NCBI GenBank assembly: GCA_018971195.1
Contig: JAGXBK010000014.1
Location: 1-37,602, forward strand
Source: Betaproteobacteria bacterium
Lineage (GTDB): Bacteria > Pseudomonadota > Gammaproteobacteria > Burkholderiales > Casimicrobiaceae
DNA length: 37,602 nucleotides
Direction of reading: 5' to 3'
This document shows, piece after piece, positions 1 through 9,661 of the stretch. Numbering within the stretch: position 1 is the stretch's first letter; each line of letters opens with the position of its first letter. A program made the position numbers and the translations under genes. A model generated the notes under the pieces. That model saw only the letters and a program-made list of their open reading frames with translations, ran no database searches and had not been told where the DNA came from.

Positions 1-735
<735 letters not shown>

Positions 736-781
736 GAAAGGACGGCGCCGGCGGGTGGGTCGCGCCGGTGTTTGCGTCAGC

Positions 782-805
782 GCGGGCGCTCGCATTGGCG
801 CCCGC
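782..805. terminator. GC-rich hairpin between convergent acsA and cupredoxin genes
   Basis: Eight-base arms GCGGGCGC and GCGCCCGC flank an 8-nt loop in the 84-bp gap between two converging genes. There is no T-tract on either side, so termination by this hairpin alone is uncertain. Confidence 0.3.
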
Positions 806-819
806 CGCCCGCAGTCTCG

Positions 820-1278
820 TCATCGCGTGACGGTCAGCTCCGTCTTCATGCCGTCGGCGTAGTGCCCGGACTCGTTGCAGAACAGCAGGTATTTGCCCGG
901 CTTGAGGTCCAGCGTCAGCGTGCCCGAGTGGCCGGGCGGAAGATCGCCGACCTCGCCCAGCGAGTGCACCTTGTTCTCGTTCACCTCGGCGTTCTTGGCG
1001 TCGTAGGGCAGCGGCTTCTTGCCCGGGTCGTGCAGCACCAGCACCTCGTGCACCAGCGTCTTCGACAGGTTGACCGCCTCCAGCGTGACGCTGCCTGCCT
1101 TGACCACGTGGCGGTCGAGGATGATTTCCATCTTCTTGACCGCCGGGCCGGTCGAGGGGTCCTGGAGCTTCGCATGGATCACCTGCGCCGGAACCGCGGC
1201 GTGTCCGGTTGCGGCGATCAGGAGCAGCAGGCTTGCCGCGGACGCTGCAGTTCGTGCGCTTCGATGTTGCCGGCTCAT
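820..1278 (-). CDS. Exported cupredoxin (type-1 copper protein)
   Basis: A 152-aa protein with a Sec signal peptide: basic n-region, a hydrophobic stretch around residues 14-24, and cleavage after about TGHA (residue 27). The mature part is a small cupredoxin domain. The ligand set of a blue copper site is visible: H77 in TLVHEVLV, C134 and H139 in FCNESGHY, and M144 in DGM. It should bind copper in the periplasm and either carry electrons or take part in copper handling. The start is ATG at 1278, preceded by TAGGAG at good spacing. Longer upstream starts have no such site. It lies 37 bp downstream of the GST-like gene on the same strand and may share its promoter. The partner redox enzyme is not in the window. 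Confidence 0.88.
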   Translation of the reverse strand: MSRQHRSARTAASAASLLLLIAATGHAAVPAQVIHAKLQDPSTGPAVKKMEIILDRHVVKAGSVTLEAVNLSKTLVHEVLVLHDPGKKPLPYDAKNAEVNENKVHSLGEVGDLPPGHSGTLTLDLKPGKYLLFCNESGHYADGMKTELTVTR

Positions 1279-1315
1279 GGGGCTCCTATTCGTGGTTGAC
1301 CCGCGGCGCAAGCGC

Positions 1316-1930
1316 TCAGGCCGCGGGCGGGGCGGTGTCGGCGAACGACGGCCGCTTGCCGAGTTTCTCGGCCAGGCGGCCCAGATTCGGATAGCGCTCG
1401 CGCCAGGAAAGTTCCGCATGCCGCAGGTCGAGGTAGCCGAGCGCGCATCCGGTCGCGATGTCGGCGAGCGAGCAAGTCTCGCCGTAGCACCATGCCCGGT
1501 CACCGAGCTCGCGCGCCAGCTCGGCGGTACCTTCTTCGATCTTCCGCCGCTGGCGATCGATCCACTCGCCGCTGCGCTGGGCTTCGGGGCGCCGCCGCTC
1601 CATGACGATCGCGGCAGTCGCATCGCAGATGCCGTCGGCAAGCGCCTCCCATTTCTTGACGACGATCCGCTGGCGCGCGGGCTCCGGGATCAGCCGCGAC
1701 ACGGGGCTCACGAGGTCGATGTACTCGACGATCACGCGCGAGTCGTACAGCTGCGTGCCATCGTCGAGAACCAGCACCGGCAGCTTGCCGAGCGGATTCC
1801 ACTCGTGGACCGGATTGCCCGGATCCATCGGCGATACGTTGACCAGTTGGTACTCGATCTTCTTTTCGGCAAGCGCGATGCGCACCTTGCGAGCGAAGGG
1901 ACTGGTCGGGGAGGCAATCAGTTTCAGCAC
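1316..1930 (-). CDS. Glutathione S-transferase family protein (YibF-like)
   Basis: A 204-aa cytoplasmic protein. The N-terminal thioredoxin-like domain is visible as SPTSPFARKVRIAL, then NPLGKLPVLVLDDG (the cis-proline region that binds glutathione) and LYDSRVIVEYID. An all-helical C-terminal domain follows, with SLADIATGCALGYLDLR. Length and motifs match the YibF group of bacterial GSTs. The substrate is unknown. A Ser/Cys at the start of helix 1 probably activates glutathione, since no N-terminal Tyr is conserved. The gene is divergent from purB, and an extended -10 promoter sits in the shared gap. The start codon lacks a clear Shine-Dalgarno sequence. Confidence 0.9.
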   Translation of the reverse strand: MLKLIASPTSPFARKVRIALAEKKIEYQLVNVSPMDPGNPVHEWNPLGKLPVLVLDDGTQLYDSRVIVEYIDLVSPVSRLIPEPARQRIVVKKWEALADGICDATAAIVMERRRPEAQRSGEWIDRQRRKIEEGTAELARELGDRAWCYGETCSLADIATGCALGYLDLRHAELSWRERYPNLGRLAEKLGKRPSFADTAPPAA

Positions 1931-1968
1931 GAATGGGCGCGTCGAATGCGCGTTCTCGGGAAATGAAA

Positions 1969-1977
1969 ATTATAGCA
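1969..1977 (-). promoter_or_regulatory. Extended -10 promoter for the GST-like gene
   Basis: On the minus strand the sequence reads TGC-TATAAT, a perfect -10 hexamer with a TG extension. It stands out in an AT-rich spot of the purB/GST gap. It would start RNA about 30 nt before the GST start codon. No good -35 is visible, which fits an extended -10 promoter. Confidence 0.55.
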
Positions 1978-2075
1978 TCGCGTCGTCGTGTCTCCCGGCC
2001 GCGCAGCGCGCCTGCACGTGGCGCGCGCATTCCGTCGGACTGGAATGTCGTGCAGGTCCTGCGTGCTAAACTTGA

Positions 2076-3470
<1,395 letters not shown>

Positions 3471-3717
3471 GGCACGCATGCCACTCCGTGGCGAAGCGCG
3501 CACGCCTTGCCGCGCCGCCGGCTTCACGACGACTGCGCCAAAGGCGCCTCGGGTTGCGAACCCGCGCATCATCGTACTGCCTGCTGGGCGAACAGTGGTT
3601 GCGAACGACCCTCAGCAGTCACACGGCAATGCCTGAAGCAGACACGCGAGGGAACACTTACGTATCGGCTGCAGCGCGGGTAGGCTGATTGTTCCCGGGA
3701 CGTTAAGGAACTCCATT

Positions 3718-5442
3718 GTGGCAACTCGGCGGCGGGCCAGACGCAAGATCGATGCGCTCAACGATCTCGCATCAGCACTCATCGCCGATGGGATGTTTGC
3801 GGACGCAATGGACGCCTGCATCCGGTCCTTGCGAGCCGAAGAAACGCCCGCGGCGAAGGCGCTGTTCGTTCGCTTGGTCAAGACGGGCTCGAGTTACGAC
3901 AATGCGTTTGTCGGGCAATTCCTGATTCGTGCGCTCTCTGATCCGTGGTGTCGTACCGGTCAGCTTGTTCCCGCGAGCCTCGCACTGGTCAGGTCCATTC
4001 GCGTGGCCAGGCAATGCATTGAACGAGCTGTCGCATCGTGGCCGACGGCGCTGTCGAAGGACGAATTGTTCGGAGCCGAGGGCCTTGCTGCATTGGCCAC
4101 CGACGACCTCTTTCGCGCCGTACTGGAGAACACGCCGGCGGCCGATCTCGATTTTGAGCACTTCCTGGCGTTGGCCAGGCGAGCGCTCCTTCTTGATACC
4201 CTGGCGCCACGATCTCCTGACCGAGCTGATTCATCGGCGTTGCGCTTCTGCTGCGCCATTGCGCGGCAGTGCTACATCAACGAATACGTCTATGACTGTA
4301 CGGCCGAGGAAAACGATGGCGTGGCCTCGCTCCGCGACGCCATCTCCAAGCACCTCACCGAAGCGAAGCCCGTGCCCGGCGCATGGGTCGCCGCATTCGC
4401 GTGCTATTCCCCATTGTTCTCGCTGCCCGACTGCCAACGTCTTGCGGCTGGCATGGCGGAGCCGCCGCTGGCCGGCCTGTACTCGCAACAGGTGGGGGAA
4501 ATCCTCCAGGAACTGGGTCATCGCGCCGATCTGCAACAGTTGACCCCGATCGACGATGCGACATCCAGAAGGGTTCGCAGCCAATACGAGGAGCATCCCT
4601 ATCCGCGATGGGTCCGATCACCCTCGATCGACGGGGCCGTCCCGTTCAGTGCCTTCCTCGCGTCGGAACTCGACGTCAAGTCCCCTCGCCCGGCGCGTCA
4701 GATCGACAACGCGGACGTGCTCATCGCAGGTTGCGGCACCGGACAGCAATCGATCCAGACGGCGCAACGATTTCCAGCGGCGAGGATCCTGGCGGTCGAC
4801 CTCAGCGCCGCGAGCCTCGCGTACGCGAAGCGCAAGACGCGAGAAATGCGCATTGTGAACATCGAATACGCACAGGCCGACATCCTGCGACTGGACTCCA
4901 TCGGCAAGACCTTCGATTTCATCGAATGCGTAGGCGTCCTGCACCATCTCGAGGATCCCATGGCCGGTTGGCGGATCCTTCGATCCCTATTGCGCCCAGG
5001 CGGCGTCATGCACGTCGGTCTCTATAGCGCGCTTGCCCGTCGGGACATCGCTGCCGCCCAAGTCCAAATCGTCGCACAAGGTTATCCATCGACGACGGAA
5101 GGGATTCGGCAGTTCCGGCGTGATCTGCAATTGATCGACCGATGGCGGCCATACCGATGGCTGACAGGACTGGAGGATTTCTACGACACGAGCGGCTGCC
5201 GTGACCTGTTGTTCCATGCCAAGGAACACCGCTTTACGATTCGCCAGATCGAGGAATCCCTCGCGGAGCTTGGACTCGACTTCTTGAAGTTCAACGTGGA
5301 TTCGGTCGTGCAACAACGGTACGCGCTGCGGTTTCCGGGCGAGCTCGCGCGGACGGATCTGAACTGCTGGACCCAATTCGAAGTGGAAAATCCGAACACG
5401 TTTCTTGGCATGTACAACTTCTACGCGCACGGACCCGCCTAG
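3718..5442 (+). CDS. SAM-dependent methyltransferase with helical N-terminal region
   Basis: A 574-aa protein. Residues 1 to about 280 look all-helical and TPR-like (LNDLASALIADGMFADAMDACIRS is a plausible repeat unit). Around residue 288 is QYEEHPYPRW, a motif that commonly precedes a class I methyltransferase domain in TPR-methyltransferase fusions. From about residue 333 the Rossmann fold is clear: VLIAGCGTGQQS (SAM motif I), AVDLSAASLAYAKRK (motif II) and FIECVGVLHHLEDP. No signal peptide or membrane segment is visible. The start is GTG at 3718 with TAAGGA upstream. The substrate is unknown. Base composition is clearly lower in G+C than its neighbours (about 55-60% in sampled lines), which suggests horizontal transfer. 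It stands alone between purB and convergent dedA. Confidence 0.85.
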   Translation: MATRRRARRKIDALNDLASALIADGMFADAMDACIRSLRAEETPAAKALFVRLVKTGSSYDNAFVGQFLIRALSDPWCRTGQLVPASLALVRSIRVARQCIERAVASWPTALSKDELFGAEGLAALATDDLFRAVLENTPAADLDFEHFLALARRALLLDTLAPRSPDRADSSALRFCCAIARQCYINEYVYDCTAEENDGVASLRDAISKHLTEAKPVPGAWVAAFACYSPLFSLPDCQRLAAGMAEPPLAGLYSQQVGEILQELGHRADLQQLTPIDDATSRRVRSQYEEHPYPRWVRSPSIDGAVPFSAFLASELDVKSPRPARQIDNADVLIAGCGTGQQSIQTAQRFPAARILAVDLSAASLAYAKRKTREMRIVNIEYAQADILRLDSIGKTFDFIECVGVLHHLEDPMAGWRILRSLLRPGGVMHVGLYSALARRDIAAAQVQIVAQGYPSTTEGIRQFRRDLQLIDRWRPYRWLTGLEDFYDTSGCRDLLFHAKEHRFTIRQIEESLAELGLDFLKFNVDSVVQQRYALRFPGELARTDLNCWTQFEVENPNTFLGMYNFYAHGPA

Positions 5443-5463
5443 CACCACTCCGTCATCGCGCAC

Positions 5464-5481
5464 CCGGCGATCCCTCGCCGG
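5464..5481 (+). terminator. Hairpin after the methyltransferase gene
   Basis: CCGGCGA and TCGCCGG arms with a 4-nt loop lie 22 nt after the methyltransferase stop codon. There is no T-tract, so this is a possible but unproven transcript end. Confidence 0.3.
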
Positions 5482-5590
5482 TCCGCGGATCGAACGAGCG
5501 CGCACGGGACGCGTCGGCGCAGAGCTGTCGGGGCAGCTTGGTATGCATGGCCCGCAACCGTCGCCGCGGACACCGCCCGGCTGCGGGAAA

Positions 5591-5629
5591 GTGGTGCGTC
5601 CCGGTTCTAAAACGTGGTGCGTCCCGGTT
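5591..5629. repeat. Two exact 16-bp direct repeats (23-bp period) at the 3' end of dedA
   Basis: GTGGTGCGTCCCGGTT occurs at 5591-5606 and again at 5614-5629, separated by CTAAAAC. One copy encodes the last codons of the DedA protein (PGRTT) and the other lies just past its stop codon. The spacing and sharp boundaries suggest a duplicated dispersed element, but no third copy is seen in this window. Confidence 0.6.
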
Positions 5630-6257
5630 TTTCGCGGCGCTCGCGGAAGAACGTCGTTACCGCCGGGATCAGCGAAACGATGACGATCATGATCACGATC
5701 AGGGACAGGTTGCTCTTGACCCACGGGACGTTGCCGAACAGGTAACCCGCATAGACCAGCAGCCCGATCCAGAGGCAGCCGCCGATCACGTTGTAGGGCA
5801 GGAACCGGCGATACGGCATCCCGGCGACGCCGGCGAGAAACGGCGCGAACGTCCGGACGATCGGCACGAAGCGGCCGATGATGATCGTGACTCCGCCGTA
5901 GCGATCGTAGAAGCCCTGCGTGCGCAGCAGGTACGCGCGCTTGAACCAGCGCGACTCCGGCTCGTGGAACACCCGCGGTCCTATGTAATGACCGACGCTG
6001 TAGTTGACCGAATCGCCGATGATCGCAGCGAGCGCGAGGACCAGCGCGAGCACGTGGACATCGAGTCCCGCAACTGCCACCACCGTTCCGGCGATGAAAA
6101 GGATCGAGTCGCCGGGCAGGAACGGAAGCACGACGAGCCCGGTCTCGGCGAAGATCACGAGGAACAGGATCGCGTAGAGCCAAGTGCCGTAGCTGCCTGC
6201 CAGGCTCGCGAGGGTCTGGTCGAGCGAGAGCAGCGAGTAGACGATCGTCGTCAGCAT
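5607..6257 (-). CDS. DedA family membrane protein
   Basis: A 216-aa inner-membrane protein of the DedA (SNARE-associated/VTT) family, whose members flip undecaprenyl phosphate or phospholipids. Motifs seen: FAETGLVVLPFLPGDSILF with the conserved acidic residue in the first re-entrant region, GDSVNYSVGHYIGPRVF, and GRFVPIVRTFAPFLAGVAGMPYRRF with the conserved arginines. Hydrophobic segments near the C-terminus complete the usual topology. ATG at 6257 was chosen because GAGG lies 6-7 nt upstream and the protein then starts MLTTIVYSLL. The in-frame upstream extension overlaps the preceding gene. It follows the YbdK-type ligase by 7 bp, so the two are probably co-transcribed. Which lipid it handles is not known. 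Confidence 0.92.
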   Translation of the reverse strand: MLTTIVYSLLSLDQTLASLAGSYGTWLYAILFLVIFAETGLVVLPFLPGDSILFIAGTVVAVAGLDVHVLALVLALAAIIGDSVNYSVGHYIGPRVFHEPESRWFKRAYLLRTQGFYDRYGGVTIIIGRFVPIVRTFAPFLAGVAGMPYRRFLPYNVIGGCLWIGLLVYAGYLFGNVPWVKSNLSLIVIMIVIVSLIPAVTTFFRERREKPGRTTF

Positions 6258-6264
6258 CGCTGCC

Positions 6265-7374
6265 TCAGACCGCCCACAGTGCCGCCTGCTTGCGCACGAC
6301 ATCGGTCAGCGTGCCGGTGCTCGCGAATTGACTGCGCAGCCACGCCGCGTCGTTGCCCTGCGACAGTGTCGCATGCAGTGCAGCCAGCGCGTCCTGCGAC
6401 CCGAGCATTGCAGCGTGCGGCGCGATCCGGTCGAGGGTTTCGCAAAGATCGTCGGCGAGCGGACGCGAGCTGCCGGTCACCGGGTCCACCAGCGTTCCGG
6501 CAAAGCCGTGGCGGCAGGCGTGGAACCGGTTGTAGCTGTGCACCAGATAGATATCCGGCGATGTTTCCGGCCGCACGGCCCACAGCCAGCTCGCGAGCGC
6601 CTGCGCGAATCCGGCGATCTGTGCGGCCCGGTCGACGGTGAGCGGCGTGTCGCAGACGCGGATCTCGACGGTGCCGTATTCGGGCTTGGGCCGGATGTCC
6701 CAGTAGAAATCCTTCATGCTGGCGACGATGCCGAGGTCGAACATCCGGTCGTAATAGCGGTTGAATTCGGTCCAGTCGCGCACGAAAGGCATCGTTCCCG
6801 ACAGCGGAAATGCATTCACCACCGACAGCCGCGAGGAGTCGAAAGCCGTGTCGACGCCCTGGTAGAACGGGCTCGACGCGGCCATTGCGATGAAATGCGG
6901 GACGTAGCGAGTCAGCGCGAGGTTGAGGTAGATCGCGTCGTCGGCACTCGGGCAGCCGATGTGGACATGCTGGCCGAACACGGTGAACTGCTTGGCGAGG
7001 AAGCCGTATTTCTCCGACACGGACAGGAAGCGCTCGGTCGGAAAGATCTTGCGGTCGCTCCAGGTCTGGAACGGGTGCGTTCCACCACCGGCGATCGCGA
7101 CGTTCATCTTGCGCGCATGGCCCGCCAGCACGTTGCGCGTCGCCCGGAGCTCGGCCAGGAGCTCCGGATAGCGCCGGTGCACCGAGGTGTTGATCTCGAT
7201 CATGCTCTGCGTGATTTCGGGTTTCAGCTCGCCCTGCGGAGCGTCGCGCGTCGCGCGCCGCAGGAGGTCGTCGGCGTCCGGTGCGAGGTTGAAATCGCGG
7301 GTGTTCACGAGCTGCAGCTCGAGCTCGACGCCGAAGCTCAGCGCGTCGGAGGCGGTGAAATCGAGGGCGGGCAT
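6265..7374 (-). CDS. ybdK: YbdK-type carboxylate-amine ligase (glutamate-cysteine ligase family 2)
   Basis: A 369-aa protein of the GCS2 family, close to the usual 370-aa length of YbdK. It starts LDFTASDALSFGVELELQLV, the family's substrate and metal binding opening, and includes GGGTHPFQTW, FGQHVHIGCP, SSRLSVVNAFPLSGTMPF and EIRVCDTP. E. coli YbdK has weak gamma-glutamylcysteine ligase activity in vitro. The physiological reaction is unsettled, so I call only an ATP-dependent carboxylate-amine ligase. ATG at 7374 gives a start that matches family N-termini, while the open frame upstream lies inside the antiporter gene. It sits 11 bp after the antiporter gene and 7 bp before dedA, in an apparent operon. 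Confidence 0.9.
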   Translation of the reverse strand: MPALDFTASDALSFGVELELQLVNTRDFNLAPDADDLLRRATRDAPQGELKPEITQSMIEINTSVHRRYPELLAELRATRNVLAGHARKMNVAIAGGGTHPFQTWSDRKIFPTERFLSVSEKYGFLAKQFTVFGQHVHIGCPSADDAIYLNLALTRYVPHFIAMAASSPFYQGVDTAFDSSRLSVVNAFPLSGTMPFVRDWTEFNRYYDRMFDLGIVASMKDFYWDIRPKPEYGTVEIRVCDTPLTVDRAAQIAGFAQALASWLWAVRPETSPDIYLVHSYNRFHACRHGFAGTLVDPVTGSSRPLADDLCETLDRIAPHAAMLGSQDALAALHATLSQGNDAAWLRSQFASTGTLTDVVRKQAALWAV

Positions 7375-7385
7375 CGCGGGTCGCG

Positions 7386-8600
7386 TTAATCGCGTGCGGC
7401 GGGCTCGCCCTCGCCCGCGCGGATCAGCGCGAAGCGCGTCGCGATCGGTCCGAGCAGGTAGAGGATCGCGATGCCGGAGACGACGATCGCCGAAAGCCTC
7501 GCGCCGAAATCGGGCGCGATGTCGTAGATCGGCTGCGCGATGCCGATCGCGAGCCCCGTCATCGGCGTGAGCGCAAGCCCGAGCGTGGCCGCCTGTCGGG
7601 CCGAGATGTGCGCCGGCCACGCGAGCGCGAACAGGGCGAGTGCCTTTCCGAGACCGCGCGCGACGACGAAGGCCAGGCCGATCCAGGCGATCGGCCCGAA
7701 CTGGTGGGGGTGCAGCGTCGCGCCGGTCAGCACGAACAGGACGACGAAGAACAGCTGCGCCGCGCGCCCGAAGTCGACGTCGACCAGCCGGTGCTCGTGA
7801 TCGAGGTTGCGCGCACACGCGCCGAGCACCAGCAGCGCGAGCAGCACCGAGAGGCGGGAGACCTCGGCCACCCCGACGGTGACGATGATCATGCCGACGG
7901 TCAGGATGAACTGCGGCGCGGGCGACTTGCCGATCAGGCGGGCGAACAGCGTGAACACGCGAAACGCGGCGTAGCCCAGCAGGAACGACCCGGCGATGAT
8001 CCACAGCGATCGCGCGACGGGATTCCACGATGCGCCGGTGGCGCGCGCCTCGATGAACGGCAGGAGAACGGTGATGCCCAGCGTCGCGACGACGTTGTTG
8101 AGTGCGACGTGCCACAGCATCCGTCGCGTGACGGGGCCATCGGCCTTGAGCTCGTTGGTGACCAGCAGCACGACCGCCGGCGCGGTCGCGATGCCGATCG
8201 TGGCGGCGACGGCCGCCTCGAGCGTGTCGATGCCGCCGACGACGTGCATCAGCGCGAACATCGCCGCGAACGACACCAGACTCTCCGCGATTCCCATCGG
8301 CAGCAGCCACCGGTCGTGGCTCGCCCAATTGAGATCGAGCCGGCGCCCGAGGTCGAAGACGATCAGCCCGAGCGAGAATTCGGCAATGACCCGCGACCGG
8401 GCGAGCACGCCGGCATCGAGCCAGCCGAGGCCCCCGGGCCCGAGCAGGAAACCGGTCGCGATATAGCCGGTGATCGCGGGGAGCACGCGCGTGGTCGCGG
8501 CGAGCCGGCCGCCGAGCAGCCCCGCGAGCAGCAGCAACCCGAACACCAGAAAGCCGTTGGCGGCGGGTGGCCAGTGGGGAAGGAAATCGGGCAGGGTCAT
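7386..8600 (-). CDS. CPA2-type monovalent cation:proton antiporter
   Basis: A 404-aa integral membrane protein with about 12-13 hydrophobic segments. It resembles the Na+/H+ exchanger domain of the KefB/KefC (CPA2) family: ITGYIATGFLLGPGGLGWL near the N-terminus, FSLGLIVFDLGRRLD, then ATIGIATAPAVVLLVTNELKADGP in the core helix-break region. There is no C-terminal RCK (nucleotide-binding) domain, unlike true KefB/KefC. It should exchange K+ or Na+ for protons across the inner membrane. Ion choice cannot be read from the sequence. It is followed closely by the YbdK-type ligase and dedA genes on the same strand. Confidence 0.88.
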   Translation of the reverse strand: MTLPDFLPHWPPAANGFLVFGLLLLAGLLGGRLAATTRVLPAITGYIATGFLLGPGGLGWLDAGVLARSRVIAEFSLGLIVFDLGRRLDLNWASHDRWLLPMGIAESLVSFAAMFALMHVVGGIDTLEAAVAATIGIATAPAVVLLVTNELKADGPVTRRMLWHVALNNVVATLGITVLLPFIEARATGASWNPVARSLWIIAGSFLLGYAAFRVFTLFARLIGKSPAPQFILTVGMIIVTVGVAEVSRLSVLLALLVLGACARNLDHEHRLVDVDFGRAAQLFFVVLFVLTGATLHPHQFGPIAWIGLAFVVARGLGKALALFALAWPAHISARQAATLGLALTPMTGLAIGIAQPIYDIAPDFGARLSAIVVSGIAILYLLGPIATRFALIRAGEGEPAARD

Positions 8601-8678
8601 CGCAGCGCCCCGACGCTCGCGGCGCTCGCGCCGCCGGCTGCCGGTCCCCCCCGGAGGGTCGCGCCGCGACGGCGGCGG

Positions 8679-9623
8679 TTACGGCAGGATCTTGTCACCG
8701 GCCACGCCGCGGTTCCTGTCCGGCCTGACCAGGTCCTCGCGGGAGACGCCGAGCCACATGACCAGCGACGCCATGACCAGCGCCGACGAATAGATGCCGA
8801 AGCAGATGCCGATCGCGAGCGCGAGCGAGAAATAATGCAGCGATTCGCCGCCGAAGAAGAAGATCGACAGCACCATCAGCAGCGTACAGCCGTGGGTGAT
8901 GATGGTCCGCGACAGCGTGCTGGTGATCGCGCTGTCGATGACGTGGGTGACCGTGGCCTTGCGCATCTTGCGGAAGTTCTCGCGAATCCGGTCGGCGATG
9001 ACGACCGACTCGTTGACCGAGTAGCCGAGGACGGCGAGCACGGCCGCCAGCACCGGCAGCGAGAATTCCCAGTGGAAGAACGCGAAGAACCCCAGGATGA
9101 TGACCACGTCGTGGAGATTGGCCACGATCGCGGCAACGGCGAAGCGCCACTCGAAACGCAACGCGAGATAGATGACGATCCCGAACGACACCAGCAGCAG
9201 CGCGAGCGCGCCATTCTGGTAGAGCTCCTTGCCGACCTGCGGTCCGACGAATTCCACGCGCCGCTGCGTCGCCGCGGGGTCGTCGGCCTTGAGGGCCTTC
9301 ATCACGCGGTCGGAAAGCTGCGCGCTGGACACGCCCTGCTGCAGCGGGAGCCGGATCAGCGCGGTGTCGGATGCGCCGAAGCTCTGGGCCGAGGCCTCGG
9401 TGCCGAGCCCGAGCTTGTCGAGCGCCGTCCGGAGGCGGCCGAAATCGACCGCGTGCCCGTAGTTCACCTCGATCACGGTGCCCCCGCGGAAGTCGACGCC
9501 GAGGTTCAGTCCCTTGACGCTCAGGAACACGATCGCGGCGATGAAGGTGAGCAACGATATGACGTTGAACACCAGCGCATGCCGCATGAAGGGGATGTCG
9601 CGCGAAATGCGGAAGAATTCCAT
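8679..9623 (-). CDS. secF: Protein translocase subunit SecF
   Basis: A 314-aa inner-membrane subunit of the SecDF complex, which uses the proton motive force to help pull exported proteins across the membrane. It has an N-terminal membrane segment around residues 17-36, then the hallmark GVDFRGGTVIEV, a periplasmic domain, and five more hydrophobic segments. The conserved stretch LGYSVNESVVIADRIRENFR and the region TLSRTIITHGCTLLMVLSIFFFGG are both seen. The ATG start is 38 bp after secD on the same strand. Length is normal. Confidence 0.97.
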   Translation of the reverse strand: MEFFRISRDIPFMRHALVFNVISLLTFIAAIVFLSVKGLNLGVDFRGGTVIEVNYGHAVDFGRLRTALDKLGLGTEASAQSFGASDTALIRLPLQQGVSSAQLSDRVMKALKADDPAATQRRVEFVGPQVGKELYQNGALALLLVSFGIVIYLALRFEWRFAVAAIVANLHDVVIILGFFAFFHWEFSLPVLAAVLAVLGYSVNESVVIADRIRENFRKMRKATVTHVIDSAITSTLSRTIITHGCTLLMVLSIFFFGGESLHYFSLALAIGICFGIYSSALVMASLVMWLGVSREDLVRPDRNRGVAGDKILP

Positions 9624-9661
9624 GGTCGCGTTCCAGATGCCTCAGGGACGGGGGACTTCGA

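Noticed and set aside
3471-3717. Possible small genes in the purB-methyltransferase gap
   Set aside because: Short frames there have no ribosome sites or recognisable products. I see nothing convincing in this stretch.
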